A DNA stretch of 45,634 bases from Agreia sp. PsM10 (GTDB lineage: Bacteria > Actinomycetota > Actinomycetes > Actinomycetales > Microbacteriaceae), in contig NZ_JARUXC010000022.1 in the NCBI RefSeq assembly GCF_030433855.1, positions 1 through 45,634 on the forward strand, in the 5' to 3' direction. Positions 22,740-32,100 of the stretch are shown here, piece after piece. Both the position numbers and the translations under genes were made by a program. The notes under the pieces were generated by a model that was not told the origin of the DNA, searched no databases, and saw only the letters and a list, made by a program, of their open reading frames with translations. The number at the start of each line of letters is the position of its first letter. The first letter of the stretch is position 1.

Positions 22740-22769
22740 TTGCGGCCCGGAAGAGCCCTGCAGTAACGT
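22740..22769 (+). promoter_or_regulatory. Predicted promoter of the large glycosidase gene
   Basis: TTGCGG (22740-22745) and TAACGT (22764-22769) are spaced by 18 bases. Transcription would begin near 22776, with GAGAGG before the GTG at 22816. Confidence 0.4.
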
Positions 22770-22815
22770 CCATCAGCAAGAGCGTCTGTCTCAATGGTGA
22801 GAGGTAACAATTTCC

Positions 22816-25800
22816 GTGGCATCCATGCACAAAGAACGACCTTCAGCGCGTCGGCGAATCACCAGGGGGCTCGCGGTCCTGGCCGCATCCACCCTGATCG
22901 CCACGGGCTTCGCGGCGACAACAGCCGCCCCGGCCTTCGCGGCCAACGACGACATCGGCTACCCGACTTTCGCGGGCGACGCCGACCCGGTTCCCGCGAC
23001 GGGCGACTACGACACCCGCAACCAGCTGCAGTCGATCTTCGACTCGGATGTGGCGGCGGGCGCCGGAACCGACCCGTCGAAGGACTTCTGGTTCGACAAG
23101 ATGCTCGCCCGCACCGGCACCGCCGGCAGCAACGGCGACAACAACCAGTGGCTCTTCACCCGCGGCCGCACCGTGTTCATGAAGGAGCACAGCCCCGAGG
23201 TTCTCGGCTTCGGCGGCCAGGTGGCCTACTGGGAGTCGATCGACAACCGCGGCGCCTACGACATCGTGCTGCGCGTCGGTGGAACCCCCGTCGCCCTCAC
23301 CGAGGTCACCGCCGAGCGCAAGCAGACGCCGAGTTATTGGCGCAGCGTGCACACCAATGAGGCCCAGGGCCTGCGCGTCGTTCAGACCAAGTTCATCACC
23401 AACGGCAACGTGGCCGTCACCAACCTCGACGTGTCGAGCACCGGCGGGGCCAGCATCGAGCTGCGCGCCGCCTCCGGCTACGCCACCACGGTCGAGGGCG
23501 ACGAGCTCACCGGCGTGGTCTCGTCCGCCAACAACCTCACCACGGTCTTCCCCCGGTTCTCGGGCGACGGCTTCACCGTCGACGCAGGCCAGCTGACCCG
23601 CACGCTGGATGTGCCGGCCGGCGGTACGGCCAGCGCCAAGGTGCAGCTCGGCTTCGTGACGCCGGAGATCGAGGAGAGCCGTACGGAGTACGACGCCGTG
23701 CGCGCCGCCACCCCTGCCGCAGCCTTCACCACGAGCGTGACCACCTACAACAAGTGGTGGGCAGACAACGTGCCCTACCTCGACACCCCGGAAGACAACA
23801 TCGACAAGACGCTGTTCTACCGCTGGTGGCTCATGCGATTCAACTTCCTCGACGCGAACATCCCGGGCAACGACTACCAGTTCCCCACCTCGATGGAGGG
23901 CGTGCTCGGCTACAACAACGCGATCGTGCTCACCACGGGCATGTTCATCGACGACCTCAAGTACTTCCGCGACCCGATCTACTCGTACGGCCCCTGGGTG
24001 TCGGCGGGCGAGACGAGCAAGAGCTACAAGTTCGTCGACAACCCCGGCGACCCCGCCAACTGGTCGAACAGCTACACGCAGTACATCTCCGAGGCCGCGT
24101 GGCGCGCCTACCAGCTGCACGGCGGGCCCGCACCCATCGCATCCAACCTCGCCGAATACGCCGAGTACGACGTGAAGGGCCTGCTCGACGCCTACGACAC
24201 CGACGACAGCGGCCTGATCGACTACAACTGGGGCGCGATGACGGGCAACGATGCCGACGCCGTGTCGTTCCACGAACGGCCCAACGCCAGCATGGACCGC
24301 ACCGAGAACGCCTACCTCTACTCGAACGCGCTGGCGTCCGCCGAGGCCTACCGGCTGGCAGGCAACACCGCCAAGGCCGACGAGATGGACGACTTCGCGC
24401 AGACCATCAAGGACAAGGTCGTCGAGCTCCTGTGGGACTCCGACGAGAACCTGCTGAAGCACCGCTTCACGTCTGACGGGCAGCTCGCGAAGTGGAAGGA
24501 GATCAACAACTACTACCCCTTCACGGTCGGCCTCATGCCGAAGCCGGGCGACGCGGACTACAACGACGACTACGTCGACGCCCTGCGCCTGTTCGCCGAC
24601 GACAAGCAGTACCCGATCTTCCCGTTCTACACGGCGAACCAGGCCGACCAGGCCGACTACGGCGGACCGGGCAGCAACAACTTCTCCGTCATCAACTCCA
24701 CGGTCACCTTCCGCATGCTGGCCAGCGTTCTGCGCAACTACCCGACCGACGCGATCGACTCCGAGTGGTACAAGAAGCTGCTCTACTGGAACGCCTGGTC
24801 GCACTACCAGAACGGCGGAGACAACCGGCTGCCCGACCAGAACGAGTTCTGGTCGAACGGCTCGGCCGACCCCCAGAACATCGGGTACCGCTCGTGGATC
24901 CACCACACGATCCTCGGAACCACGAACTTCACGATGATCGAGGATGCGATGGGCCTGCGCCCCCGCACCGACGCCAAGATCGAACTCGACCCGATCGACA
25001 TCGAGTGGGATCACTTCACCGCGAACAACATCAAGTACCGCGACAGCGACCTCACGATCACGTGGGACGCGCCCGGCGGCACGAAGTACTACGGCGCCGA
25101 CGTTCCCGAGGGCTACTCGGTGTTCCTCGACGGCGAGCTGGCCTTCACGGTCGACAAGCTCAGCCACGTGACCTACGACCCGGCCACGGGCCAGGTCGAG
25201 GCTCCGGACGGCGTCACGGTCACGACCGAGACGACGAAGGATGTCACGGCTCCTCGAGACGTACAGTTCGCGTCGACCGACCGCGTCGTCGACCTGTTCG
25301 CCAAGGCGGGCGCCGACATCGACCCCCGCAGCGTCGGATCGACGAATCTCGCAGCGGGTCAGCCGGTCACGGCCACGTTCTCGGCGGGCTCTCGCCCGCC
25401 GGCCGGCGCGGTGAACGGCACGACCATCAACGAGCCCTTCTGGGGAACCGCCGGTTCTCCGAACGCGAAGGACTCGATCGAGGTCGACCTCGGCTCGGCG
25501 AAGTCCTTCGACGACATCCGGGTCTTCTTCTACAACTCCTCGTCGACCGCCACGGTGCAGGGCTACTCCGAGCCCGCGCAGTACACGATCGAGTATCAGG
25601 ACGGCAGCACCTGGAAGCCGATCCCGGCCCAGGCCAGGACACCCGTCTATCCGCGGGCCAACCTGAACCAGTCCCAGTTCCCCGAGATCACGGCGCAGAA
25701 GGTCCGGGTCACCTCGACCCATGCGGCCGGGTTCAAGACGGGAATCAAGGAGGTGCAGGTCTTCTCGACCGGCGTCGAGGCCCCGGCCTCGACGAACCAG

Positions 25801-28800
25801 AAGCCGCAGGTGGATGCGTGGCGTGACGCCGCGTACACGGCCGCCGGCCAGGCGCGCCTCATCGGCACGGCCAAGGACGACGGCCTGCCGGGCACCGACC
25901 TCACCACGAGCTGGAGCGTCGTGAGCGCACCGGCAGACGGCCTCGCCGTCTTCGAGAGCCCGGATGCCGCCACCAGCGTCGTGCGCTTCACCGCGGCCGG
26001 CGACTACACGCTGCGCCTCACGGTGAACGATGGAGAGCTCTCGAGCACGAAAGACGTGGTCGTCACCGCCGAGGTCGCCGCGGGCGGCAACAACGTCGCG
26101 GGATCAGCGACGCCCACGGCCGAGTTCACCGCCGGCTGGAACAACGTGAACGCCGTGAACAACGGCACGATCCTGCACTCCGGCGGCGCCCAGACCGAGC
26201 TCTGGGGCACGTGGTCGGGCTCTCGCCCGGCGACGCGCTGGCTGCAGTACGACTGGTCGAGCCCCGTGCGGGTCAACTCGCTCGAGGCCAGCTTCTGGGC
26301 CGACCAGACGAGCGCCACCAGCGGTGCCGGCGTCAACATTCCGAAGTCGTGGAAGGCCCAGTACTGGGACGGCGCGGCCTGGGTCGACGTCGAGAACCCC
26401 AGCGCCTACGGGGTGGCGCGATCGGCGCCGAACTCGGTCACGTTCGACGCGGTCACCACCACGAAGCTGCGACTCGTGCTCTCGGCAGCAGGCCCGGGCA
26501 CGGGCAACGATCCCTACGCGGGTGTCGCGGTCAGCGAGTGGAAGGTGTTCGCCGAGGCCCCCGAGTCTCTCGACCCGGTCTCCGTTCGCACCAGCGTCGG
26601 GGTGGCCCCGGTTCTTCCGGCGACGGTCGACGCTGTCTTCGCAGACGGTTCGCGCCAGGCCACTCCGGTTGCCTGGGCTCCGATCGACGCGGCCAACTAC
26701 GCGAACGAGGGCAGCTTCGAGGTCATCGGCCTCGTCGACGGGGCATCGGCTCCGGCGAAGGCCACCGTCTGGGTCCGCGCGACGCCTCCGGGCCAGATCA
26801 ACACGATCGACCCGGTCTCCGTGAAGACGAGGGCGGGCGTCGCCCCGGCCCTGCCGTCGACCGTCACCGTGCAGTACAACGACGGATCACGGCAGAGCGG
26901 CGTGGCCGTGGACTGGGCCGACATCGACGCGGCCCAGTACGCCACAGACGGAACGTTCACCGTGGCCGGCACCGTGGAGAACTCTCCCGTCGCCGCCTCG
27001 GCCACCGTTCAGGTCGGCACAGGCTCGCCCGTCGACTCGACGAAGCCCGTCGTGACGATCACCCCGTCGAGTGCCGTCCCGGCATCCGGCTGGTACACGG
27101 GCCCCGTGACCGTGACTCTCTCGGCCACAGACAACGCCGATCCGGCCCCCGTGCTCGAGTACGCGGTCGACGGCGGAGCCTGGACGGCCTACACGGAGGG
27201 CGTCGCGGTCTCGGCCGACGGCAGCCACACCGTTCAGGCCAGGGCGCGCGACGCCGCGGGCAACGTGTCGACGGTCAAGGAGCTCACCTTCACGATCGAC
27301 GCGACGAAGCCCGCCATCGTGAGCGTTCCGGATGCGATCGGTCGCACGGTCAAGGCCAGTGCGAGCGACTCCGGGTCGGGAGTCGCGAGCCTCGAGTACC
27401 GGATCGGCGACGCCGTGGAGTGGACCGCGTACACACGCACCATCCTCGTCGGACTCGACGAGACGGTCGTGCACCTGCGCTCCGCCGACAAGGCGGGCAA
27501 CGTGACCGAGGCCGAGCCGGTGACCGTCGCCGCCAGCGACGGAAACCACCGACGCAACGTGGCGCTGTTCGCCGTACCCACGGCATCCGTCACCGCCGGC
27601 TGGAACTCGGTGAACGGACTCAACGACGATGTGCTGCCGACCTCGTCGGGAGATGTCACCCCGAACGACAACGCCAACGTCTGGGGCGCCTGGCCCGAGA
27701 TCGGCACCCAGTGGGTGCAGTACGACTGGACGGAGGAGGTGACCGTCGATGAGGCGCAGCTCTACTTCGTCTCGAACCTCGACGGCGCGGGCGTGGGCAT
27801 CTCGGTGCCGAAGTCGTACATCGTGCAGGCCTGGAACGCCGAGACGTCGACCTGGGTCGAGGTGGCCAACGCATCGGAGTACCCGACCGCGATCGACACC
27901 TTCAACACGGTCACGTTCGACCCGGTCACGACCACGAAGCTGCGTGTCGAGCTGAAGGCCGCCGGCACTGCGTCGGGTGCCGGAAGCCTCGGCATCAAGG
28001 AGTGGCGCGTCTTCGAGAAGGCCGAGGTCGTGGTGCCCGACACCACGGCGCCGGTGCTCACCGTCGCCGTCGCCCCCGAGGCTCCCGCGTCCGGCTGGTT
28101 CACCGGCACGGCCACGATCACCGCATCGGCGATCGACGACCGTGACGACGTACCGAAGGTCGAGGCCAAGGTCGGCGACGCCGAATGGGCACCGTACACG
28201 GCGGCCATCGCGGTCTCGACCGACGGCAGCACAACGGTGCTGCTGCGGGCGACGGATGCCGCCGGCAACGTCTCGGAGACGCAGACCGTGACCGTGAAAC
28301 GCGACACCACGGCGCCGACGGTCACGCAGGCCTTCGATTCGGCCGCGCGCACTCTCACGCTGACGGCGTCGGATGCCTCATCGGGCATCGCCCAGGTCGA
28401 GTACCGCGTCGCGGGCGGCGAGTGGACGGTCTACTCCGCCCCCTTCGGCACCGGCGACGCGGCCGTGACGATCGACTACCGGGCGAGCGACCTGGCGGGC
28501 AACCGTTCGGACAGTGCCTCCGTCGATGTTCCGGCCAAGCCGACAGGGCCCGTCGACCCGACGGATCCGACCGACCCGACCGACCCGGGAACGCCGACCG
28601 ATCCGGGCACCCCCGGTGAGCCGTCGGGCGGCCTGACCGGCCTCGAGAAGCTGAACCTCGGCGTCACGACGGTCTCCCCGGGCGGACAGGTTCCGGTGTC
28701 GTTGAGGAACGCCGAGCCCGGCGCGGTCTTCCGCATCGAGCTGCGCAGCACCCCGGTCACGCTGGGAACGCTGACGGTGGCTGCCGACGGCACGGCTCAG

Positions 28801-29067
28801 GCCGTCGTGACGATCCCCGTGTCGACCGAGGCCGGAGCGCACCGCATCGTGCTCGTGAACCCGGGCGGCGAGCTGTCGGCGCCGATCACCGTGGTGGTCG
28901 CGGGAGGCCCCGGGCCCGACGCGATCGCATCCACAGGAATCGGGGAGCCGGTGGGCTTCATCGCCTGGGCCGCGACCCTCGCGCTGATCGCCGGACTGGG
29001 TCTGTACCTCACGACCCGGTCGCGTCGTTCGACGCGCACGACGGACTCCGCCGCGCTGCTGGAGTAG
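22816..29067 (+). CDS. Giant secreted (alpha/alpha)6 glycosidase, probable GH121 beta-L-arabinobiosidase
   Basis: A 2083-residue exported enzyme. A signal peptide ends near residue 43 (TAAPAFA/AND). Residues about 45-760 form an N-terminal sandwich and an (alpha/alpha)6-barrel of the MGH1/GH63-like clan; candidate catalytic acids are E361 (FPTSMEGVLGYNNA), D494 (NASMDRTENAYLY) and E677 (LPDQNEFWSNG). Then follow F5/8-type-C modules (about 841-986, 1092-1251, 1577-1735), a PKD-like domain (987-1090), two bacterial Ig-like domains (1252-1402), OmpL47-like domains (1407-1572, 1742-1909), a Pro/Thr/Asp linker, a last Ig-like domain and a membrane helix (2047-2067) with a basic tail. The pre-helix motif is IASTG, not LPXTG. 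Architecture and the GH43, GH127 and ABC neighbours point to GH121, which releases beta-L-arabinobiose from extensin-type chains. GH63-, GH142- or mannosylglycerate-hydrolase-like activity is the alternative. Confidence 0.75.
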   Translation: MASMHKERPSARRRITRGLAVLAASTLIATGFAATTAAPAFAANDDIGYPTFAGDADPVPATGDYDTRNQLQSIFDSDVAAGAGTDPSKDFWFDKMLARTGTAGSNGDNNQWLFTRGRTVFMKEHSPEVLGFGGQVAYWESIDNRGAYDIVLRVGGTPVALTEVTAERKQTPSYWRSVHTNEAQGLRVVQTKFITNGNVAVTNLDVSSTGGASIELRAASGYATTVEGDELTGVVSSANNLTTVFPRFSGDGFTVDAGQLTRTLDVPAGGTASAKVQLGFVTPEIEESRTEYDAVRAATPAAAFTTSVTTYNKWWADNVPYLDTPEDNIDKTLFYRWWLMRFNFLDANIPGNDYQFPTSMEGVLGYNNAIVLTTGMFIDDLKYFRDPIYSYGPWVSAGETSKSYKFVDNPGDPANWSNSYTQYISEAAWRAYQLHGGPAPIASNLAEYAEYDVKGLLDAYDTDDSGLIDYNWGAMTGNDADAVSFHERPNASMDRTENAYLYSNALASAEAYRLAGNTAKADEMDDFAQTIKDKVVELLWDSDENLLKHRFTSDGQLAKWKEINNYYPFTVGLMPKPGDADYNDDYVDALRLFADDKQYPIFPFYTANQADQADYGGPGSNNFSVINSTVTFRMLASVLRNYPTDAIDSEWYKKLLYWNAWSHYQNGGDNRLPDQNEFWSNGSADPQNIGYRSWIHHTILGTTNFTMIEDAMGLRPRTDAKIELDPIDIEWDHFTANNIKYRDSDLTITWDAPGGTKYYGADVPEGYSVFLDGELAFTVDKLSHVTYDPATGQVEAPDGVTVTTETTKDVTAPRDVQFASTDRVVDLFAKAGADIDPRSVGSTNLAAGQPVTATFSAGSRPPAGAVNGTTINEPFWGTAGSPNAKDSIEVDLGSAKSFDDIRVFFYNSSSTATVQGYSEPAQYTIEYQDGSTWKPIPAQARTPVYPRANLNQSQFPEITAQKVRVTSTHAAGFKTGIKEVQVFSTGVEAPASTNQKPQVDAWRDAAYTAAGQARLIGTAKDDGLPGTDLTTSWSVVSAPADGLAVFESPDAATSVVRFTAAGDYTLRLTVNDGELSSTKDVVVTAEVAAGGNNVAGSATPTAEFTAGWNNVNAVNNGTILHSGGAQTELWGTWSGSRPATRWLQYDWSSPVRVNSLEASFWADQTSATSGAGVNIPKSWKAQYWDGAAWVDVENPSAYGVARSAPNSVTFDAVTTTKLRLVLSAAGPGTGNDPYAGVAVSEWKVFAEAPESLDPVSVRTSVGVAPVLPATVDAVFADGSRQATPVAWAPIDAANYANEGSFEVIGLVDGASAPAKATVWVRATPPGQINTIDPVSVKTRAGVAPALPSTVTVQYNDGSRQSGVAVDWADIDAAQYATDGTFTVAGTVENSPVAASATVQVGTGSPVDSTKPVVTITPSSAVPASGWYTGPVTVTLSATDNADPAPVLEYAVDGGAWTAYTEGVAVSADGSHTVQARARDAAGNVSTVKELTFTIDATKPAIVSVPDAIGRTVKASASDSGSGVASLEYRIGDAVEWTAYTRTILVGLDETVVHLRSADKAGNVTEAEPVTVAASDGNHRRNVALFAVPTASVTAGWNSVNGLNDDVLPTSSGDVTPNDNANVWGAWPEIGTQWVQYDWTEEVTVDEAQLYFVSNLDGAGVGISVPKSYIVQAWNAETSTWVEVANASEYPTAIDTFNTVTFDPVTTTKLRVELKAAGTASGAGSLGIKEWRVFEKAEVVVPDTTAPVLTVAVAPEAPASGWFTGTATITASAIDDRDDVPKVEAKVGDAEWAPYTAAIAVSTDGSTTVLLRATDAAGNVSETQTVTVKRDTTAPTVTQAFDSAARTLTLTASDASSGIAQVEYRVAGGEWTVYSAPFGTGDAAVTIDYRASDLAGNRSDSASVDVPAKPTGPVDPTDPTDPTDPGTPTDPGTPGEPSGGLTGLEKLNLGVTTVSPGGQVPVSLRNAEPGAVFRIELRSTPVTLGTLTVAADGTAQAVVTIPVSTEAGAHRIVLVNPGGELSAPITVVVAGGPGPDAIASTGIGEPVGFIAWAATLALIAGLGLYLTTRSRRSTRTTDSAALLE

Positions 29068-29075
29068 TCGCACCC

Positions 29076-29124
29076 CCCGTCGACAGGCTCAGGGAACGGA
29101 CCGTTCCCTGAGCCTGTAGAAGGG
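29076..29124. repeat. Palindromic cttcgacaggctcaggg repeat, near-perfect copy
   Basis: Arms 29076-29099 and 29101-29124 match at 22 of 24 positions around one central base, with the core acaggctcagggaacgg and its complement. It begins 8 bases after the glycosidase stop and ends 37 bases before the GH43 start. As RNA it forms a very strong hairpin, so it may end or separate the two messages. I recognise the family from actinobacterial genomes. Confidence 0.8.
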
Positions 29125-29161
29125 CACCCCGCTCGACCGCACGATCAACGAAAGATCACAC

Positions 29162-32100
29162 GTGAAACGCACCATTCGCACGACCGCCGCGCTGCTCGCC
29201 ACCGGCCTCGTCGCATCCGGCCTCGCGCTCGTCGCCGCCGCATCGGCGAACGCGGCCACGTCGAACCCCATTCTGGGCGACGGGTCGTACTACTCGGCAG
29301 ACCCGGCGACCCTCGTGGTCGACGACACGCTCTACATCTACGCGGGCCGCGACGAGGCGTCCGCCACCCAGAACGACTTCATCATGAACGAGTGGCAGGC
29401 GTTCTCGACCACAGACGTCGACTCCGGGGTCTGGGAGCACCACCCCGCGCTCATGCGCCCCGAGGCCGTCTTCGACTGGGCGACACCCGGACGCGCCTAC
29501 GCCGGCCAGGTCGTCGAGGGTATCGACGGGCGCTACTACTGGTACGTGCCGGTGCACGAGGCCGCGAGCACCTCGGAGGACAAGTTCGGCATCGGCGTGG
29601 CCGTGAGCGACAACCCGCTCGGCCCCTGGACCGACCACGCTGGCGGCCCGATCGTGTCGCAGAAGATCCTCGGCAACACGATCCACAACATCGACCCCAC
29701 CGTGTTCGTCGACGACGACGGAGAAGTGCAGATGTACTGGGGCAGCTTCGGCCAGGCCCGGCGCATCGAGCTCGCAGCAGACATGAAGACGCTCGTGGGC
29801 AGCGCGCAGACGGTCACCGGACTCACCGGGTTCTTCGAAGCCCCGTGGCTGTTCGAGCGCAATGGCACCTACTATCTGGCCTACGCGGGCAACGACGTGG
29901 GCAGCACCTGCACCCCGGCGAACTACCACGCGTGCATCGGCTACGCCTCGGCGCCCAGCGCCACCGGCCCGTGGACCTACCGCGGCACGGTTCTCGCTCC
30001 GGTCTCATCGACCACCAGCCATCCGGCGATCACCGAGTTCGACGGCGAGTGGGTCATCGCTTACCACACGGCGGATGCGGTGGGCGGCAACCACTTCAGG
30101 CGCTCGGTGGCCATCGACACGGTCGAGTGGGACGACACTCAGACGCCGGCCCGCATGAAGCTCGTGACGCAGACTCCCGAGAAGCAGGCGAACACCACGC
30201 CGCGCACGAACATCGCGCCCTGGGCGCAGGTCACCGTGTCGAACGACCCGGTTCCCACCCAGTACTGGGTGAAGGCCCTCAACGATGAGATCGTGCGCCC
30301 CAATCCGCTGCCGCCGGACATGTGGGGCAGCTGGACCGGGACCCGGCCCGCGGAGCAGTGGCTGCAGTACACGTGGCCGCATCCGGTGCGCATCTCGAGC
30401 ACCGAGATCAAGTTCTTCCGCGACGTGGCGCCGGGCACGGGCAACGGGGTCTCGAACCCGGAGTCGTGGACCCTGCAGTACTGGAAGGAGGGCGCCTGGG
30501 TCGACGTGCCGAACGCCAGCCCGTACGGCACCTCGACCACGTCGCCGCAGTCGACGACCTTCGACGCCGTCACCACGACGCAGGTGCGCGCGGTGCTCAA
30601 GGCGTCGCCCGGCACGGCCAATCCATCGGAATACTCCGCCCTCGCTGTGGAGGAGTGGAAGGTCAACGCCGATTCGGCGACGGGCTACACCCCGGCGGCG
30701 GTCAGCACGCTCGTCGGCGAGCTCCCCGAGCTGCCCGAGACCGTCGACGTGACGTATGCGGGCGGCGTCACCCTTCCCGTGACGGTCGCGTGGTCGCCGG
30801 TGGATGCGGCCGACGTCGCGGCGCCCGGCACATTCACCGTGTCGGGTTCCGCGCAGGGATACGCCACGTCGCAGGTCGAGGCCACCGTCACGGTGCTCGG
30901 CGGTGACGAGCTGCGCACGAACGTCGCGCTCGACGCGACGGCCGCCGCGAGCTACACGGCGCCGTGGAATGCGGTCGCCGGGCTCAACGACGGAACCGAG
31001 CCGACGGCATCCGGCGATGTCACGCCCGACGACAACGCCCAGGTCTGGGGCGCCTGGCCGCAGGTCGGGCCGCAGACGATCGAGTACGAGTGGGCGAGTC
31101 CGGTGCGCATCGACGAGAGCGCCCTGTACTTCGTGCACAACCTCGACGCTTCAGGCGATGGGATCGCGGTGCCGAAGTCGTGGTCGCTCGAGTACTGGGA
31201 CGCGGCGACGGAGACCTGGGTCGCCGTGCCGAACGCCTCCGCCTACGGCACCGAGGTCGACGCCTACAACACCGTGACCTTCGACGCCGTGACCACGACG
31301 AAGCTGCGTGCGCAACTCGTCGCCCAGGGAACGGTGGAGGGCAGGTCGAGCCTCGGAGTGAAGGAGTGGACGGTGCTGGGCGAACCCGCCGATCTCGCCG
31401 CTCCGACCATGGCGCTCACCGTCACCGGGTCGCAGGGCGCCGGCGGCTGGTACCTCTCGAACAGCACGGTGCGGGCCACGGCTGTCGACGACCGAGACAT
31501 CCGCAGCCGCATCGAGCTGAAGTCGGGGTCGGGCGCGTGGACGGCGTTCGAGAACGTGCGCTTCGCCGAGATCCTCGTGAGCGCCGAGGGCGCCACCGAG
31601 GTGCGGGCGAGGGCGACGGATGCCTCGGGCAACGTCAGCGAGGAATCGCTCGTGACCGTGTCGATCGACAAGACGCTGCCCACCGCGCAGGCCACGGTCG
31701 ACGCGGCCGCGCGCCAGGTGACCGTCACGGGCGCCGACGCGGTGTCGGGACTCGCGACCACCGCGGGGCTCGAGTACTCGATCGACAACCAGCTCGGCTG
31801 GCAGGCCTACACGGCCCCGGTCGTGGTCGACGAGCAGAAGCACGACGTGTTCTACCGGGCACGCGACGCGGCCGGCAACGTGTCGGTCGCCGGCAAGGCC
31901 ACCGTCCCGATCTCGAGCACGGTTCCGCTCACCGGCAACATCGCGCCCCTCGCCACCGCGACCGCGTCGTTCTCGTCGAGCTGGACATCGGTCGGCGCCA
32001 TCAACGACGGCGCCGCCGACGGATCGAGCTGGGGAACCTGGCCCGAAGTCGGCGAGCAGTGGGTGCAGCTCACCTGGGATCGCATCGTCGACGTCGACAG

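Larger units (their letters stand above)
22502..22815. other. 314-base divergent intergenic region
   Basis: This gap separates the oxidoreductase gene (minus) from the giant glycosidase gene (plus). I find no supported gene in it; short open frames there have no recognisable product and poor starts. It holds three 10-bp-phased ccgaaa repeats (22710-22739), a promoter pair (22740-22769) and, near its left end, the ribosome-binding site of the oxidoreductase gene. Confidence 0.7.

Noticed and set aside
22547-22822. Small minus-strand open frame (91 codons) in the 22502-22815 gap
   Set aside because: No recognisable product, no ribosome-binding site at its ATG, and it overlaps the promoter and repeat array of the glycosidase gene.
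22843-25722. A 959-codon minus-strand open frame inside the giant glycosidase gene
   Set aside because: Antisense shadow: no domain, biased Val/Gly/Arg/Asp composition, and the plus-strand protein has clear family motifs throughout.
28545-28625. DNA tandem repeat or CRISPR-like array in the Pro/Thr/Asp linker
   Set aside because: The short repeats encode a DPTDPTDP-type linker with variable codons; there are no spacers and no cas genes in the window.
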